Below are positions 15,946 to 24,081 of a DNA stretch of 64,000 bases, piece after piece; position 1 is the first letter of the stretch; every line of letters starts with the position of its first letter. The stretch is from Devosia epidermidihirudinis (GTDB lineage: Bacteria; Pseudomonadota; Alphaproteobacteria; Rhizobiales; Devosiaceae). The notes beneath the pieces were generated by a model that had not been told where the DNA came from, searched no databases, and worked only from the letters and a program-made list of their open reading frames with translations. The position numbers were made by a program, and so were the translations under genes. The stretch spans positions 124,001 to 188,000 of the forward strand of contig NZ_LANJ01000016.1 in assembly GCF_000971295.1 (NCBI RefSeq), read 5' to 3'.

Positions 15946-17438
15946 TGGACATCATCGAAAATGCCGTCGCCGGCAAACGCTATGTCTCGACTGGCCGCCG
16001 CGTGCCCGTGTTCAATCCGGCCACCGGCGAAGTCTCGGCCGAACTGCCACTATCGACGCTGAGCGAGCTTAACGACGCCGTCGCCTCCGCCAAAAAGGCG
16101 CAGGTCGCCTGGGGCAATACCCCGCCAATGAAGCGCGCCCGCGTCATGTTCAAGTTCAAGGCGCTGCTTGACCAATATGCCGACGATCTGGCCCGCGCCA
16201 TTTCCAAGGAACACGGCAAGGTGCATGACGATGCTTTGGGCGAAGTGGCCCGTGGCATCGACTGCGTCGACTTTGCCTGCGGTATTCCGCAGCTCCTCAA
16301 GGGCGAATTCAGCCGCAATGTCGGCCCGTCGATCGACAGCTATTCCGATCGCCAGCCGCTCGGCGTTGTGGCGGGCATCACCCCGTTCAACTTCCCGGCC
16401 ATGGTGCCGATGTGGATGTATCCAGCGGCCATCGCCTGCGGCAATGCCTTCATCCTCAAGCCCTCCGAGCGCGATCCCAGTGCCTCGATGCTGAGCTGGA
16501 ACCTCTTCATGGAAGCCGGGCTTCCCGAGGGGATCCTGAACATCGTCCATGGCGACAAGGAAATGGTCGACGGCATTCTCGATCATCCCGATATCAAGGC
16601 GGTGAGCTTTGTCGGCTCGACCCCGATTGCCGAATATGTCTACCAGCGCGGCACCAAGGCCGGTAAGCGCGTGCAGGCCCTCGGCGGCGCCAAGAACCAC
16701 ATGGTCATCCTGCCTGACGCCGATCTCGATCAGGTGGCTGATGCCCTGATGGGCGCGGGCTACGGCTCGGCCGGTGAACGCTGCATGGCGATCTCCGTCG
16801 CCGTGCCAGTGGGCAAGGAGACCGCCGATGCGCTGGTTGCCAAGCTCAAGCCGCGCGTTGAAAGCCTCAAGATCGGCCCATCCACCGACAAGGACGCAGA
16901 AATGGGTCCTGTCGTCACCAAGATGCATCGCGACAAGATCGTTGGTTACATCGACGCTGGTGTGGAGCAGGGCGCTGAGCTGGTGGTCGATGGCCGTGGC
17001 TTCACGCTGCAGGGCTATGAAGGCGGCTATTATGTCGGCGGCACGCTGTTCGACAATGTCACGCCCGAGATGACCATCTACAAGGAAGAGATCTTTGGCC
17101 CCGTGCTCTCCGTAGTGCGGACCGAGAGCTATGACGAAGCGGTCAAGCTGATCAACGACCACGAATACGGCAATGGCACCGCCATCTTCACGCGGGACGG
17201 TGACGCCGCCCGTGAATTCGCCGACAAGATCGAAGTCGGCATGGTCGGCATCAACGTGCCGATCCCGGTACCGGTGGCCTATCACAGCTTCGGCGGCTGG
17301 AAGCGCTCGCTGTTTGGCGATCACTCCATCTACGGACCCGAAGGCGTGCATTTCTACACCCGCCTCAAAACCGTCACCACCCGCTGGCCCGCCGGAATCA
17401 AGGGCGGCGCGGAATTCAGCTTCCCGAGTGTGAAGTAG
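15945..17438 (+). CDS. mmsA: CoA-acylating malonate/methylmalonate-semialdehyde dehydrogenase
   Basis: This 497-residue aldehyde dehydrogenase converts malonate semialdehyde to acetyl-CoA, or methylmalonate semialdehyde to propionyl-CoA, with NAD+ and CoA. The MmsA/IolA features are visible: [14 protein letters not shown], the catalytic Cys280 in [11 protein letters not shown], and [26 protein letters not shown] at the C-terminus in segments. It is coupled to the aminotransferase by a one-base overlap and completes the beta-alanine branch of reductive pyrimidine breakdown (methyl branch for thymine). Confidence 0.93.
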   Translation: MDIIENAVAGKRYVSTGRRVPVFNPATGEVSAELPLSTLSELNDAVASAKKAQVAWGNTPPMKRARVMFKFKALLDQYADDLARAISKEHGKVHDDALGEVARGIDCVDFACGIPQLLKGEFSRNVGPSIDSYSDRQPLGVVAGITPFNFPAMVPMWMYPAAIACGNAFILKPSERDPSASMLSWNLFMEAGLPEGILNIVHGDKEMVDGILDHPDIKAVSFVGSTPIAEYVYQRGTKAGKRVQALGGAKNHMVILPDADLDQVADALMGAGYGSAGERCMAISVAVPVGKETADALVAKLKPRVESLKIGPSTDKDAEMGPVVTKMHRDKIVGYIDAGVEQGAELVVDGRGFTLQGYEGGYYVGGTLFDNVTPEMTIYKEEIFGPVLSVVRTESYDEAVKLINDHEYGNGTAIFTRDGDAAREFADKIEVGMVGINVPIPVPVAYHSFGGWKRSLFGDHSIYGPEGVHFYTRLKTVTTRWPAGIKGGAEFSFPSVK

Positions 17439-17442
17439 CCCG

Positions 17443-17955
17443 ATGCTCAGTGCTTTCACCAGCATCGCTCCCCTCACCCTGACCCTCTCCCCGGAGGGGC
17501 GAGGGGACGTTGGGGGATGGTGCGGTGAAAGCGCCGAGAGTTCAAAGATCGCCGAAGCTATCACCTCGCCCCTTCGGGGAGAGGTCGCCGCGCTGCGGCG
17601 GGTGAGGGGACCGCGCGCCCAGCCAGCTCAGATCGAGCGGGCCCGCACCCTGCGCTCAACGATGACCGATGCAGAAAACCGGCTCTGGTATCACCTGCGC
17701 GACCGTCGTCTGGCAGGCTTTAAGTTCGTCCGCCAACTGCCCGTCGCCGGTTACTACGCCGACTTTGCCTGTCGCGACGCCATGCTCATCATCGAGGCCG
17801 ACGGCGGGCAACACGCTAAGCAGCGGGATAGCGTGCGCGACGCTGCCTTACGCCAGGCCGGTTTCACCGTGCTGCGCTTCTGGAACAACGACATTCTCGG
17901 CAACACCGAGGGCGTTTTGCAGACCATCCTCCACACATTACAGCCCAACGAGTAA
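17443..17955 (+). CDS. DUF559 (Vsr/endonuclease-like) protein with repeat-derived N-terminus
   Basis: The C-terminal 100 residues form a DUF559 domain: RARTLRSTMTDAENRLWYHLRDRRL, then FKFVRQLPVAGYYADFACRDAMLIIEADGGQHA with the nuclease-like Asp and Glu-x-Asp positions, in segments. Activity is unproven. Residues 1-60 are translated from an inverted-repeat element (17470-17609), giving low-complexity LTLTLSPEGRGD and ITSPLRGEVAALRRVRG. The true start could be GTG 17602 or ATG 17662. It splits the pyrimidine operon and is unrelated in function, so it was probably inserted with the repeat. Confidence 0.7.
   Translation: MLSAFTSIAPLTLTLSPEGRGDVGGWCGESAESSKIAEAITSPLRGEVAALRRVRGPRAQPAQIERARTLRSTMTDAENRLWYHLRDRRLAGFKFVRQLPVAGYYADFACRDAMLIIEADGGQHAKQRDSVRDAALRQAGFTVLRFWNNDILGNTEGVLQTILHTLQPNE
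17470..17609. repeat. RUP-like inverted-repeat element, copy 1
   Basis: The element is bounded by CCCCTCACCC (17470-17479) and GGGTGAGGGG (17600-17609), with internal CTCTCCCCGGAGGGGCGAGG and CCCCTTCGGGGAGAGG hairpins. The same modules recur at 21905-22047 in the opposite arrangement. It is translated in frame as the DUF559 N-terminus. Confidence 0.75.
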
Positions 17956-17959
17956 GCCC

Positions 17960-19210
17960 ATGTCCTCTCCCGGTGAAAACCTTCGCATTAATGGTGATCG
18001 GCTCTGGGATAGCCTGATGGATATGGCCAAGATTGGCCCCGGGATTGCCGGGGGCAATAATCGCCAGACGCTGACCGATGAGGATGGCGAGGGGCGTCGA
18101 CTGTTTCAGGCCTGGTGCGAGGATGCCGGGCTGACCATGGCCGTCGACAAGATGGGCACCATGTTCATGACGCGCCCGGGCACCGATCCCGATGCGTTGC
18201 CGGTCTATGTCGGCAGTCATCTCGATACCCAGCCGACGGGCGGCAAATATGATGGTGTGCTGGGCGTGCTGGCCGGGCTAGAAGTCGTCAGATCGATGAA
18301 CGATCTCGGCATCAAGACCAAGCATCCCATTGTGGTCACCAACTGGGCCAATGAAGAAGGCGCGCGTTTTGCTCCGGCCATGCTGGCCTCGGGCGTGTTC
18401 GCGGGCGTGCATACGCTCGAATACGCCTACGACCGCCGCGACAGCGACGGCAAGGCCTATGGCGATGAATTGCAGCGCATTGGCTGGGTCGGCGAAGAGC
18501 CAGTCGGCGCGCGCAAGATGCATGCCTATTTCGAATATCACATCGAGCAGGGTCCGATCCTCGAGGCTGAAGGCAAGCAGATCGGCGTCGTGACGCACGG
18601 TCAGGGCCTGTGGTGGCTCGAGTTTACGCTGACCGGTCGCGAGGCCCATACCGGCTCAACGCCGATGAATATGCGCGTCAATGCCGGGCTGGCCATGGCG
18701 CGGATTCTCGAGGCCGTGCAGGGCGTGGCGATGGACCATCAGCCGGGCGCTGTCGGTGGCGTCGGGCAGATGAAGTTTGCCCCCAATTCGCGCAATGTGC
18801 TGCCGGGCACGGTGGTGTTCACCGTCGATATCCGCTCGCCCGATCTGGGCAAGCTCACCTCCATGCGCAGCCAGATCGAAGAAAAGGCACAGGCGATCTG
18901 CACCGAACTCGGGGTCGGTTACGCCATGGAAGCGGTGGGCCACTTTGATCCGGTGGCGTTTGATCCCGCGCTGGTGGCACGCGTGCGCAAGGCGGCCGTG
19001 GATCTCGGCTACAGCCACATGGACATTATCTCTGGCGCCGGACACGACGCGTGCTGGACCAACAAAGTGGCGCCATCGACCATGATCATGTGCCCATGCG
19101 TTGATGGGCTGAGCCATAACGAGGCTGAAGAAATCTCCAAGGAATGGTCGACGGCAGGTGCCGACGTGCTGTTCCATGCCGTGGTCGAGACTGCGGAGAT
19201 TGTCGAATGA
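17960..19210 (+). CDS. N-carbamoyl-beta-alanine amidohydrolase (beta-ureidopropionase, M20 type)
   Basis: This 416-residue zinc hydrolase of the M20 family hydrolyses N-carbamoyl-beta-alanine to beta-alanine, CO2 and ammonia. Metal ligands are visible: His87 and Asp98 in GSHLDTQPTGGKYDG, Glu132/Glu133 in NEEGARF, and the late His in SGAGHDACW. EYHIEQGP and REAHTGSTPM are hydantoinase/carbamoylase signatures. The start is 5 bp after the DUF559 stop. Family members also act on N-carbamoyl-L-amino acids; the neighbouring dihydropyrimidinase favours the pyrimidine role. Confidence 0.9.
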   Translation: MSSPGENLRINGDRLWDSLMDMAKIGPGIAGGNNRQTLTDEDGEGRRLFQAWCEDAGLTMAVDKMGTMFMTRPGTDPDALPVYVGSHLDTQPTGGKYDGVLGVLAGLEVVRSMNDLGIKTKHPIVVTNWANEEGARFAPAMLASGVFAGVHTLEYAYDRRDSDGKAYGDELQRIGWVGEEPVGARKMHAYFEYHIEQGPILEAEGKQIGVVTHGQGLWWLEFTLTGREAHTGSTPMNMRVNAGLAMARILEAVQGVAMDHQPGAVGGVGQMKFAPNSRNVLPGTVVFTVDIRSPDLGKLTSMRSQIEEKAQAICTELGVGYAMEAVGHFDPVAFDPALVARVRKAAVDLGYSHMDIISGAGHDACWTNKVAPSTMIMCPCVDGLSHNEAEEISKEWSTAGADVLFHAVVETAEIVE

Positions 19211-19238
19211 TGCGGCCCTGAACGGGCTGACCCGGGGG

Positions 19239-19264
19239 TGATCGTGGCGGGGAGGCCGCGATCA
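19239..19264. repeat. 10-bp inverted repeat upstream of the hydA promoter
   Basis: TGATCGTGGC and GCCGCGATCA pair with one mismatch across 6 bp. It ends 15 bp before the -24 element of the sigma-54-type promoter. It may be a terminator for the upstream gene or a protein site; it is closer than a usual enhancer. Confidence 0.4.
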
Positions 19265-19278
19265 TCCGGCGGGGCCGA

Positions 19279-19295
19279 CTGGCACTGAACTTGCA
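19279..19295 (+). promoter_or_regulatory. Sigma-54 (RpoN) promoter of hydA
   Basis: CTGGCAC-TGAAC-TTGCA matches the -24/-12 consensus (YTGGCAC-N5-TTGCW) at all key positions, with GG (19281-19282) and GC (19293-19294) separated by exactly 10 bp. Transcription would start near 19306, leaving a leader of about 70 nt before the hydA ATG. Confidence 0.7.
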
Positions 19296-19374
19296 AGATA
19301 CAATTGCAGGCAGGCCAGGATCGGGCTCGCAACTGGGGCGCAGACGAATTTGTATTTGAGGGAGTGAGCAAATA

Positions 19375-20829
19375 ATGGGCAGCAAGGTCATTAAGAATGG
19401 CACCGTCGTCACGGCGGACCTGACCTACAAGGCCGATGTGAAGATCGAGGGCGATATCATCGTCGAGATCGGCACCAACCTTTCCGGCGATGAAGTGCTC
19501 GACGCCACTGGCTGTTACATCATGCCGGGCGGCATCGACCCGCACACCCATCTCGAAATGCCGTTCATGGGCACTTATTCCGCAGACGACTTTGAAAGCG
19601 GCACGCGGGCGGGTCTGGCAGGCGGCACGACGATGGTGGTGGACTTCTGCCTGCCCAACCCCAACCAGAGCCTGCTTGAGGCCCTGCAAATGTGGGACAA
19701 TAAAACCGGCAAGGCCTCGGCTGACTATTCCTTCCACATGGCGATCACCTGGTGGAGCGAACAGGTCTGGCGCGAAATGGCCGAAGTGGTCGATCGCGGC
19801 ATTACCAGCTTCAAGCACTTCATGGCCTATAAGGGCAGCCTGATGGTCAATGACGACGAGATGTTCTCGTCGTTCCAGCGCTGCGCCGATCTCGGCGCGT
19901 TGCCATTGGTCCATGCCGAAAACGGTGATGTGGTTGCGGCCATGACGGCCAAGCTTCTGGCCGAGGGCAATAATGGTCCCGAAGGCCACGCCTATTCGCG
20001 TCCGCCGGAAGTCGAGGGCGAAGCCACCAACCGCGCCATCATGATCGCCGATATGGCCGGTGTGCCGCTTTATGTGGTGCATGTCAGCTGCGAGCAGGCC
20101 CATGAAGCCATCCGCCGCGCCCGCCAAAAGGGCATGCGGGTTTATGGCGAGCCGCTGATCCAGCATCTAACGCTGGACGAGAGCGAATATTTTAATCCCG
20201 ATTGGGACCATGCCGCGCGCCGCGTCATGTCGCCCCCGTTCCGCACAAAGCAGCATCAAGATTCGCTCTGGGCTGGGCTGCAATCGGGCTCGCTCTCCTG
20301 CGTCGCGACCGACCACTGTGCCTTCACCACGGCGCAGAAGCGGACGGGCATCGGCAACTTCTCGAAAATCCCGAACGGCACCGGTGGCCTTGAAGATCGC
20401 CTGCCCGTGCTTTGGACCGCTGGCGTCAATACTGGCCGGCTGACCATGAACGAGTTCGTCGCCGTCACCTCGACCAATATCGCCAAGATCCTGGGGCTCT
20501 ACCCCAAAAAGGGCGCGGTGCTGGTCGGCGCCGATGCCGATCTCGTGGTGTGGGACCCAGCCCGCAAGAAGACCATCACGGCCCAGAGCCAGCAGTCGGT
20601 CATCGAATACAATGTGTTTGAAGGGTTCGAACTGACCGGCATGCCACGTTACGTCCTCAGCCGCGGCAAGGTCTCGGTGGTGGAAGCAGAGGTCAAGGCC
20701 GAGCCCGGCCATGGCAAGTTCGTTGGCCGCGAGGCAAAAAATCCGGTCAATCGCGCATTGAGCCAGTGGAAAGACATTGTCGCGCCGCGCAAGATCGAGC
20801 GGTCCGGCATCCCGGCTTCCGGGGTGTGA
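19375..20829 (+). CDS. hydA: Dihydropyrimidinase
   Basis: This 484-residue cyclic amidohydrolase opens the ring of dihydrouracil or dihydrothymine to the N-carbamoyl-beta-amino acid. The binuclear metal site is visible: His57 and His59 in DPHTHLE, carboxylated Lys153 in FKHFMAYKGSL, His180 in LVHAENGD, His236 in VVHVSC and Asp313 in ATDHCAF. GGGAG lies 10-14 nt before the ATG. It has its own sigma-54-type promoter, separate from the upstream operon start. Hydantoins are a possible alternative substrate. Confidence 0.94.
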   Translation: MGSKVIKNGTVVTADLTYKADVKIEGDIIVEIGTNLSGDEVLDATGCYIMPGGIDPHTHLEMPFMGTYSADDFESGTRAGLAGGTTMVVDFCLPNPNQSLLEALQMWDNKTGKASADYSFHMAITWWSEQVWREMAEVVDRGITSFKHFMAYKGSLMVNDDEMFSSFQRCADLGALPLVHAENGDVVAAMTAKLLAEGNNGPEGHAYSRPPEVEGEATNRAIMIADMAGVPLYVVHVSCEQAHEAIRRARQKGMRVYGEPLIQHLTLDESEYFNPDWDHAARRVMSPPFRTKQHQDSLWAGLQSGSLSCVATDHCAFTTAQKRTGIGNFSKIPNGTGGLEDRLPVLWTAGVNTGRLTMNEFVAVTSTNIAKILGLYPKKGAVLVGADADLVVWDPARKKTITAQSQQSVIEYNVFEGFELTGMPRYVLSRGKVSVVEAEVKAEPGHGKFVGREAKNPVNRALSQWKDIVAPRKIERSGIPASGV

Positions 20830-20838
20830 CGGATAAGG

Positions 20839-20955
20839 GCCCGACCGCAATGACGGTCGGGCGGGCACTGCCGCAAAAAGCGGCAGCCTGCCCATCCCGC
20901 AACAGCGGGAAGGTCTTGGAGGAGGCCTTGAAGACCGCCTTTCCGGCAAAGCCGG
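20839..20955 (+). promoter_or_regulatory. Five tandem hairpins between hydA and the ABC transporter genes
   Basis: Perfect inverted repeats follow one another: 20839-20847/20854-20862 (GCCCGACCG), 20868-20874/20880-20886 (CTGCCGC), 20895-20900/20905-20910 (TCCCGC), 20912-20917/20931-20936 (GGTCTT) and 20943-20947/20951-20955 (CCGGC). The last ends three bases before the -24 GG of the next promoter. They could fold in the hydA transcript as a processing or termination region, or serve as protein sites. Confidence 0.6.
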
Positions 20956-20956
20956 A

Positions 20957-20973
20957 TCGGCACGCAAATTGCA
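20957..20973 (+). promoter_or_regulatory. Sigma-54 (RpoN) promoter of the pyrimidine ABC operon
   Basis: TCGGCACG-CAAA-TTGCA matches the sigma-54 consensus with one change (CGG for TGG). The GG (20959-20960) and GC (20971-20972) are again exactly 10 bp apart. The start point would be near 20984, about 73 nt before the transporter ATPase gene. Confidence 0.62.
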
Positions 20974-21056
20974 ACACAAGTTGCGATCGAGAAAAGATGA
21001 TCGGGCTGGCTTCAGGACCAGCATCTGGCAGATCACGTAGTAGGAGGGGCTGAACT

Positions 21057-21890
21057 TTGTCCGTGACGACCGAATTATCCAATCCAGCAGGCACCACCAC
21101 GCAAGATGCGGTGATTTCTGCACGTCATCTGGGTCTGACATTCAAGACCAATGATGGCGATGTCGTCGCGCTGTCTGACGTCAATCTCACCATCAACAAA
21201 GGCGAGTTCGTTTCCTTTATCGGCCCATCGGGCTGTGGCAAGACCACGTTTCTGCGCACCATTGCCGATCTCGAACAGCCCACATCGGGCACGCTGACCA
21301 TCAATGGAATGACGCCCGAACAGGCGCGTCAGAGCCGCGCCTATGGTTATGTGTTCCAGGCGCCTGCGCTCTATCCCTGGCGCACCATCGAAAAGAACAT
21401 CGCCCTGCCGCTTGAAATCATGGGGCATTCCAAAAGCGAACAGGACGCGCGCATCAAGCGCACCATGGATCTGGTGAACCTGTCCGGGTTTGAAAAGAAA
21501 TACCCGTGGCAGCTGTCGGGCGGCATGCAGCAGCGCGCCTCGATTGCCCGTGCGCTCTCATTTGATGCCGATCTCCTGTTGATGGACGAGCCCTTTGGCG
21601 CGCTCGACGAAATCGTTCGAGACCACCTCAATTCCGAGCTGCTCAAGCTGTGGGCGGCGACGCAGAAAACCATCTGCTTTGTGACGCACTCCATTCCCGA
21701 GGCAGTGTATCTCTCCACCAAGATCGTCGTCATGTCCCCGCGCCCCGGCCGGGTGACCGACGTCATCGAAAGCAATCTCCCCAGCGAGCGCCCGCTCGAT
21801 ATCCGCGAAACCCCGGAATTTTTGGAGATCGCCGCACGTGTGCGCGATGGCCTGCGGGCCGGGCACTCGTATGATGGGGATCACGTATGA
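21057..21890 (+). CDS. ABC transporter ATPase, SsuB/ThiZ type
   Basis: This 277-residue ATP-binding subunit has Walker A GPSGCGKTT (residues 56-64), Q-loop YVFQAPALYPW, signature LSGGMQQR (153-160) and Walker B LLLMDEP (173-179). It belongs to the nitrate/sulfonate/pyrimidine-precursor importer group. The start is a TTG at 21057, placed 8 nt after AGGAGGGG; a GTG two codons later is the alternative. It heads a four-gene importer and sits directly after dihydropyrimidinase behind its own promoter. Confidence 0.9.
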   Translation: MSVTTELSNPAGTTTQDAVISARHLGLTFKTNDGDVVALSDVNLTINKGEFVSFIGPSGCGKTTFLRTIADLEQPTSGTLTINGMTPEQARQSRAYGYVFQAPALYPWRTIEKNIALPLEIMGHSKSEQDARIKRTMDLVNLSGFEKKYPWQLSGGMQQRASIARALSFDADLLLMDEPFGALDEIVRDHLNSELLKLWAATQKTICFVTHSIPEAVYLSTKIVVMSPRPGRVTDVIESNLPSERPLDIRETPEFLEIAARVRDGLRAGHSYDGDHV

Positions 21891-21904
21891 TGGGGGCGGG
21901 GTAT

Positions 21905-22047
21905 TGCACCATGCTCACCTCTCCCCTGAGACGAGAGGTCGACCTGAAGGGGCGGGTGAGGGGTTCAGCGTTCGTTGTTGGCGCTGAGGATTTCACCGGC
22001 GCTGAACCCCTCACCCCCACCCTCTCCCCTCAGGGGCGAGGGAGTTT
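21905..22047. repeat. RUP-like inverted-repeat element, copy 2
   Basis: A perfect 17-bp inverted repeat (GGGTGAGGGGTTCAGCG at 21954-21970 and its complement at 22000-22016) is flanked by CTCTCCCCTGAGACGAGAGG and CTCTCCCCTCAGGGGCGAGG. The modules are those of 17470-17609 but facing the other way. It separates the ATPase and permease genes by 175 bp within one operon. Confidence 0.78.
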
Positions 22048-22065
22048 GAGCGGTGGGTGGCGGGT

Positions 22066-22962
22066 ATGAAGCGCGTTCTCCCAATCATCGTGGTGCTGAT
22101 CGCCATCGTGCTCGTGTGGTACGCGGCGGCGATTGGCATGAATGCGCAGTGGCAGAGCGATGTGTATCGCCGCGCCAATGTCACTGATGTGCCCTTCACC
22201 CAGTTTGCCATGGACACATGGAACCAGGAAAAGCCGGTGCTGCCGACGGCCCATCAGGTGTTTGGCGAGCTTTACAATTCCACTGTTCTGGTCGCGCCCA
22301 ACAAGCCGCGCAGCCTGCTGTTTCATGCCTGGGTGACCTTCTCGGCGACGGCGCTTGGCTTTGTCATGGGCTCGCTGCTGGGGATCGGGCTGGCGGTGCT
22401 GATTGTCCACAACGAGGCGATGAACCGCTCGCTGATGCCCTGGATCGTGGCCAGCCAGACCATTCCCATTCTGGCACTGGCGCCGCTGATCGTGGTCATC
22501 GGCTTCAACATTTTCACCGGCACGCTGGGCATTCCGACCGATCCGGCGCGGCTGATCTCCAAGGCCATCATCTCGGCTTATCTCAGCTTCTTCCCGGTCG
22601 CGGTGGGCATGGTCAAAGGCCTGCGCAGCCCCGAAGCCATCCAGCTCGACCTGATGCACACCTATAACGCCTCGGCCAACCAGACCTTCTGGAAGCTGCG
22701 CTGGCCAGCGGCCGTGCCCTATCTCTTCACCTCGCTCAAGGTGGGCGTGGCGGCCTCGCTGGTCGGTGCCATTGTCGGCGAAATGCCGACCGGTGCCGTC
22801 GCTGGGCTCGGTGCGCGCCTTTTGGCGGGCTCCTATTACAGCCAGACCACGCAGATCTGGGCGGCTTTGTTTGCCGCTTCGATCCTGGCGGCGCTGCTGG
22901 TGATCGCGGTGGGCGTGGTCGAAAAATTGGTCAATCGCAGCATGGGGGCGCGTCCGGCATGA
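22066..22962 (+). CDS. ABC transporter permease 1 (pyrimidine-type importer)
   Basis: This 298-residue inner-membrane permease has an N-terminal TM anchor, a periplasmic stretch and a core of about six TM helices. The cytoplasmic EAA-like loop is visible near ASANQTFWKLRWPAAVPYLF. The start is taken as ATG 22066; an in-frame GTG at 22057 is possible. The ribosome binding site is weak, perhaps because the upstream repeat has replaced the original spacer. The stop overlaps the next gene by four bases. Confidence 0.87.
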   Translation: MKRVLPIIVVLIAIVLVWYAAAIGMNAQWQSDVYRRANVTDVPFTQFAMDTWNQEKPVLPTAHQVFGELYNSTVLVAPNKPRSLLFHAWVTFSATALGFVMGSLLGIGLAVLIVHNEAMNRSLMPWIVASQTIPILALAPLIVVIGFNIFTGTLGIPTDPARLISKAIISAYLSFFPVAVGMVKGLRSPEAIQLDLMHTYNASANQTFWKLRWPAAVPYLFTSLKVGVAASLVGAIVGEMPTGAVAGLGARLLAGSYYSQTTQIWAALFAASILAALLVIAVGVVEKLVNRSMGARPA

Positions 22963-24053
22963 GCCAGCTCCAATATTATCTCGCCGTCGTCGCCGGTGGC
23001 ATCTGTGCCGCAGCCCTGGGGTTCAGCCTGTTGACGCCGCTGGAGAGCGGTCTGTTGCTCAAGGCTTTCCTTGCGGTGGGCACGCTATCGCTGCTGCGTT
23101 TTGTGGTGCCGCTGGGCCTGTGGATCGATGGCGCCATCGCCGTGTTCGGCGCCGTGGCGCTGTTGACGACGCTGGGCGTCTACGCGCCGACCCCGGCCTT
23201 TTTCTGGCTGGCGCTGGTGGGGGCGTGGCTGTTCTCGTGGCTGTTCGTGGAAAGGCTGAGCCACGCTCTGGCCTGGCGCATTTCCGATAGCGCGGGCCTG
23301 GGCCTGTTGATCCCGGTCATGTTCGGGCTGACGATCCTGGTGATCTGGGAAGTGGTGACCCGCGCGGGCAATGTGCCCCAAGTGATCCTGCCGCCGCCCT
23401 CGATGATCGGGGCGCGCATCATGGCTTCGCTGCCAACGCTGTGGGCCGATTTCCAGCAGACTTTCCTCAAGGCCGTGCTGATCGGCTATGTGCTGGGCTG
23501 CGGTCTGGGCTTTGTGGTGGCGATCCTGATCGACCGCTCGCCTTTCCTTAAGGCAGGCTTGCTGCCTCTCGGCAATTTCGTTTCGGCGCTGCCAATCGTT
23601 GGCGTCGCCCCGATCATGGTCATGTGGTTCGGCTTTGACTGGCCCAGCAAGGCGGCTGTCGTCGTCATCATGACCTTCTTCCCCATGCTGGTGAATACGG
23701 TCGCGGGGCTCAACGCATCCTCGGTCATCGAACGCGACCTGATGCGCACCTATGCTGCCGGTTACTGGCAAACCCTTATGAAGCTCCGGCTCCCCGCTGC
23801 GGGCCCCTTCATATTCAACGCCCTCAAGATCAACTCGACCCTGGCCTTGATCGGCGCAATCGTAGCGGAATTCTTCGGGACACCCATCGTGGGAATGGGC
23901 TTCCGGATCTCTACCGAAGTCGGCCGTATGAATGTCGACATGGTATGGGCCGAAATCGCGGTGGCGGCTGTCGCGGGATCGGTCTTTTACGCAGGTGTTG
24001 CTCTCATCGAGAGGGGCGTCACTTTCTGGCATCCGTCCGTGCGTGGTGCATAG
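22959..24053 (+). CDS. ABC transporter permease 2
   Basis: This 364-residue permease has extra N-terminal TM segments (about residues 5-110) before the conserved BPD core. The EAA loop is YAAGYWQTLMKLRLPAAGPFIF, preceded by VIERDLMRT. The extended N-terminus is seen in some heterodimeric permeases of this group. It is translationally coupled to permease 1 (ATGA) and is followed 28 bp later by the binding protein. Confidence 0.87.
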   Translation: MSQLQYYLAVVAGGICAAALGFSLLTPLESGLLLKAFLAVGTLSLLRFVVPLGLWIDGAIAVFGAVALLTTLGVYAPTPAFFWLALVGAWLFSWLFVERLSHALAWRISDSAGLGLLIPVMFGLTILVIWEVVTRAGNVPQVILPPPSMIGARIMASLPTLWADFQQTFLKAVLIGYVLGCGLGFVVAILIDRSPFLKAGLLPLGNFVSALPIVGVAPIMVMWFGFDWPSKAAVVVIMTFFPMLVNTVAGLNASSVIERDLMRTYAAGYWQTLMKLRLPAAGPFIFNALKINSTLALIGAIVAEFFGTPIVGMGFRISTEVGRMNVDMVWAEIAVAAVAGSVFYAGVALIERGVTFWHPSVRGA

Positions 24054-24081
24054 GACGGAGCAAAACTGAGGGAAAACGGCA

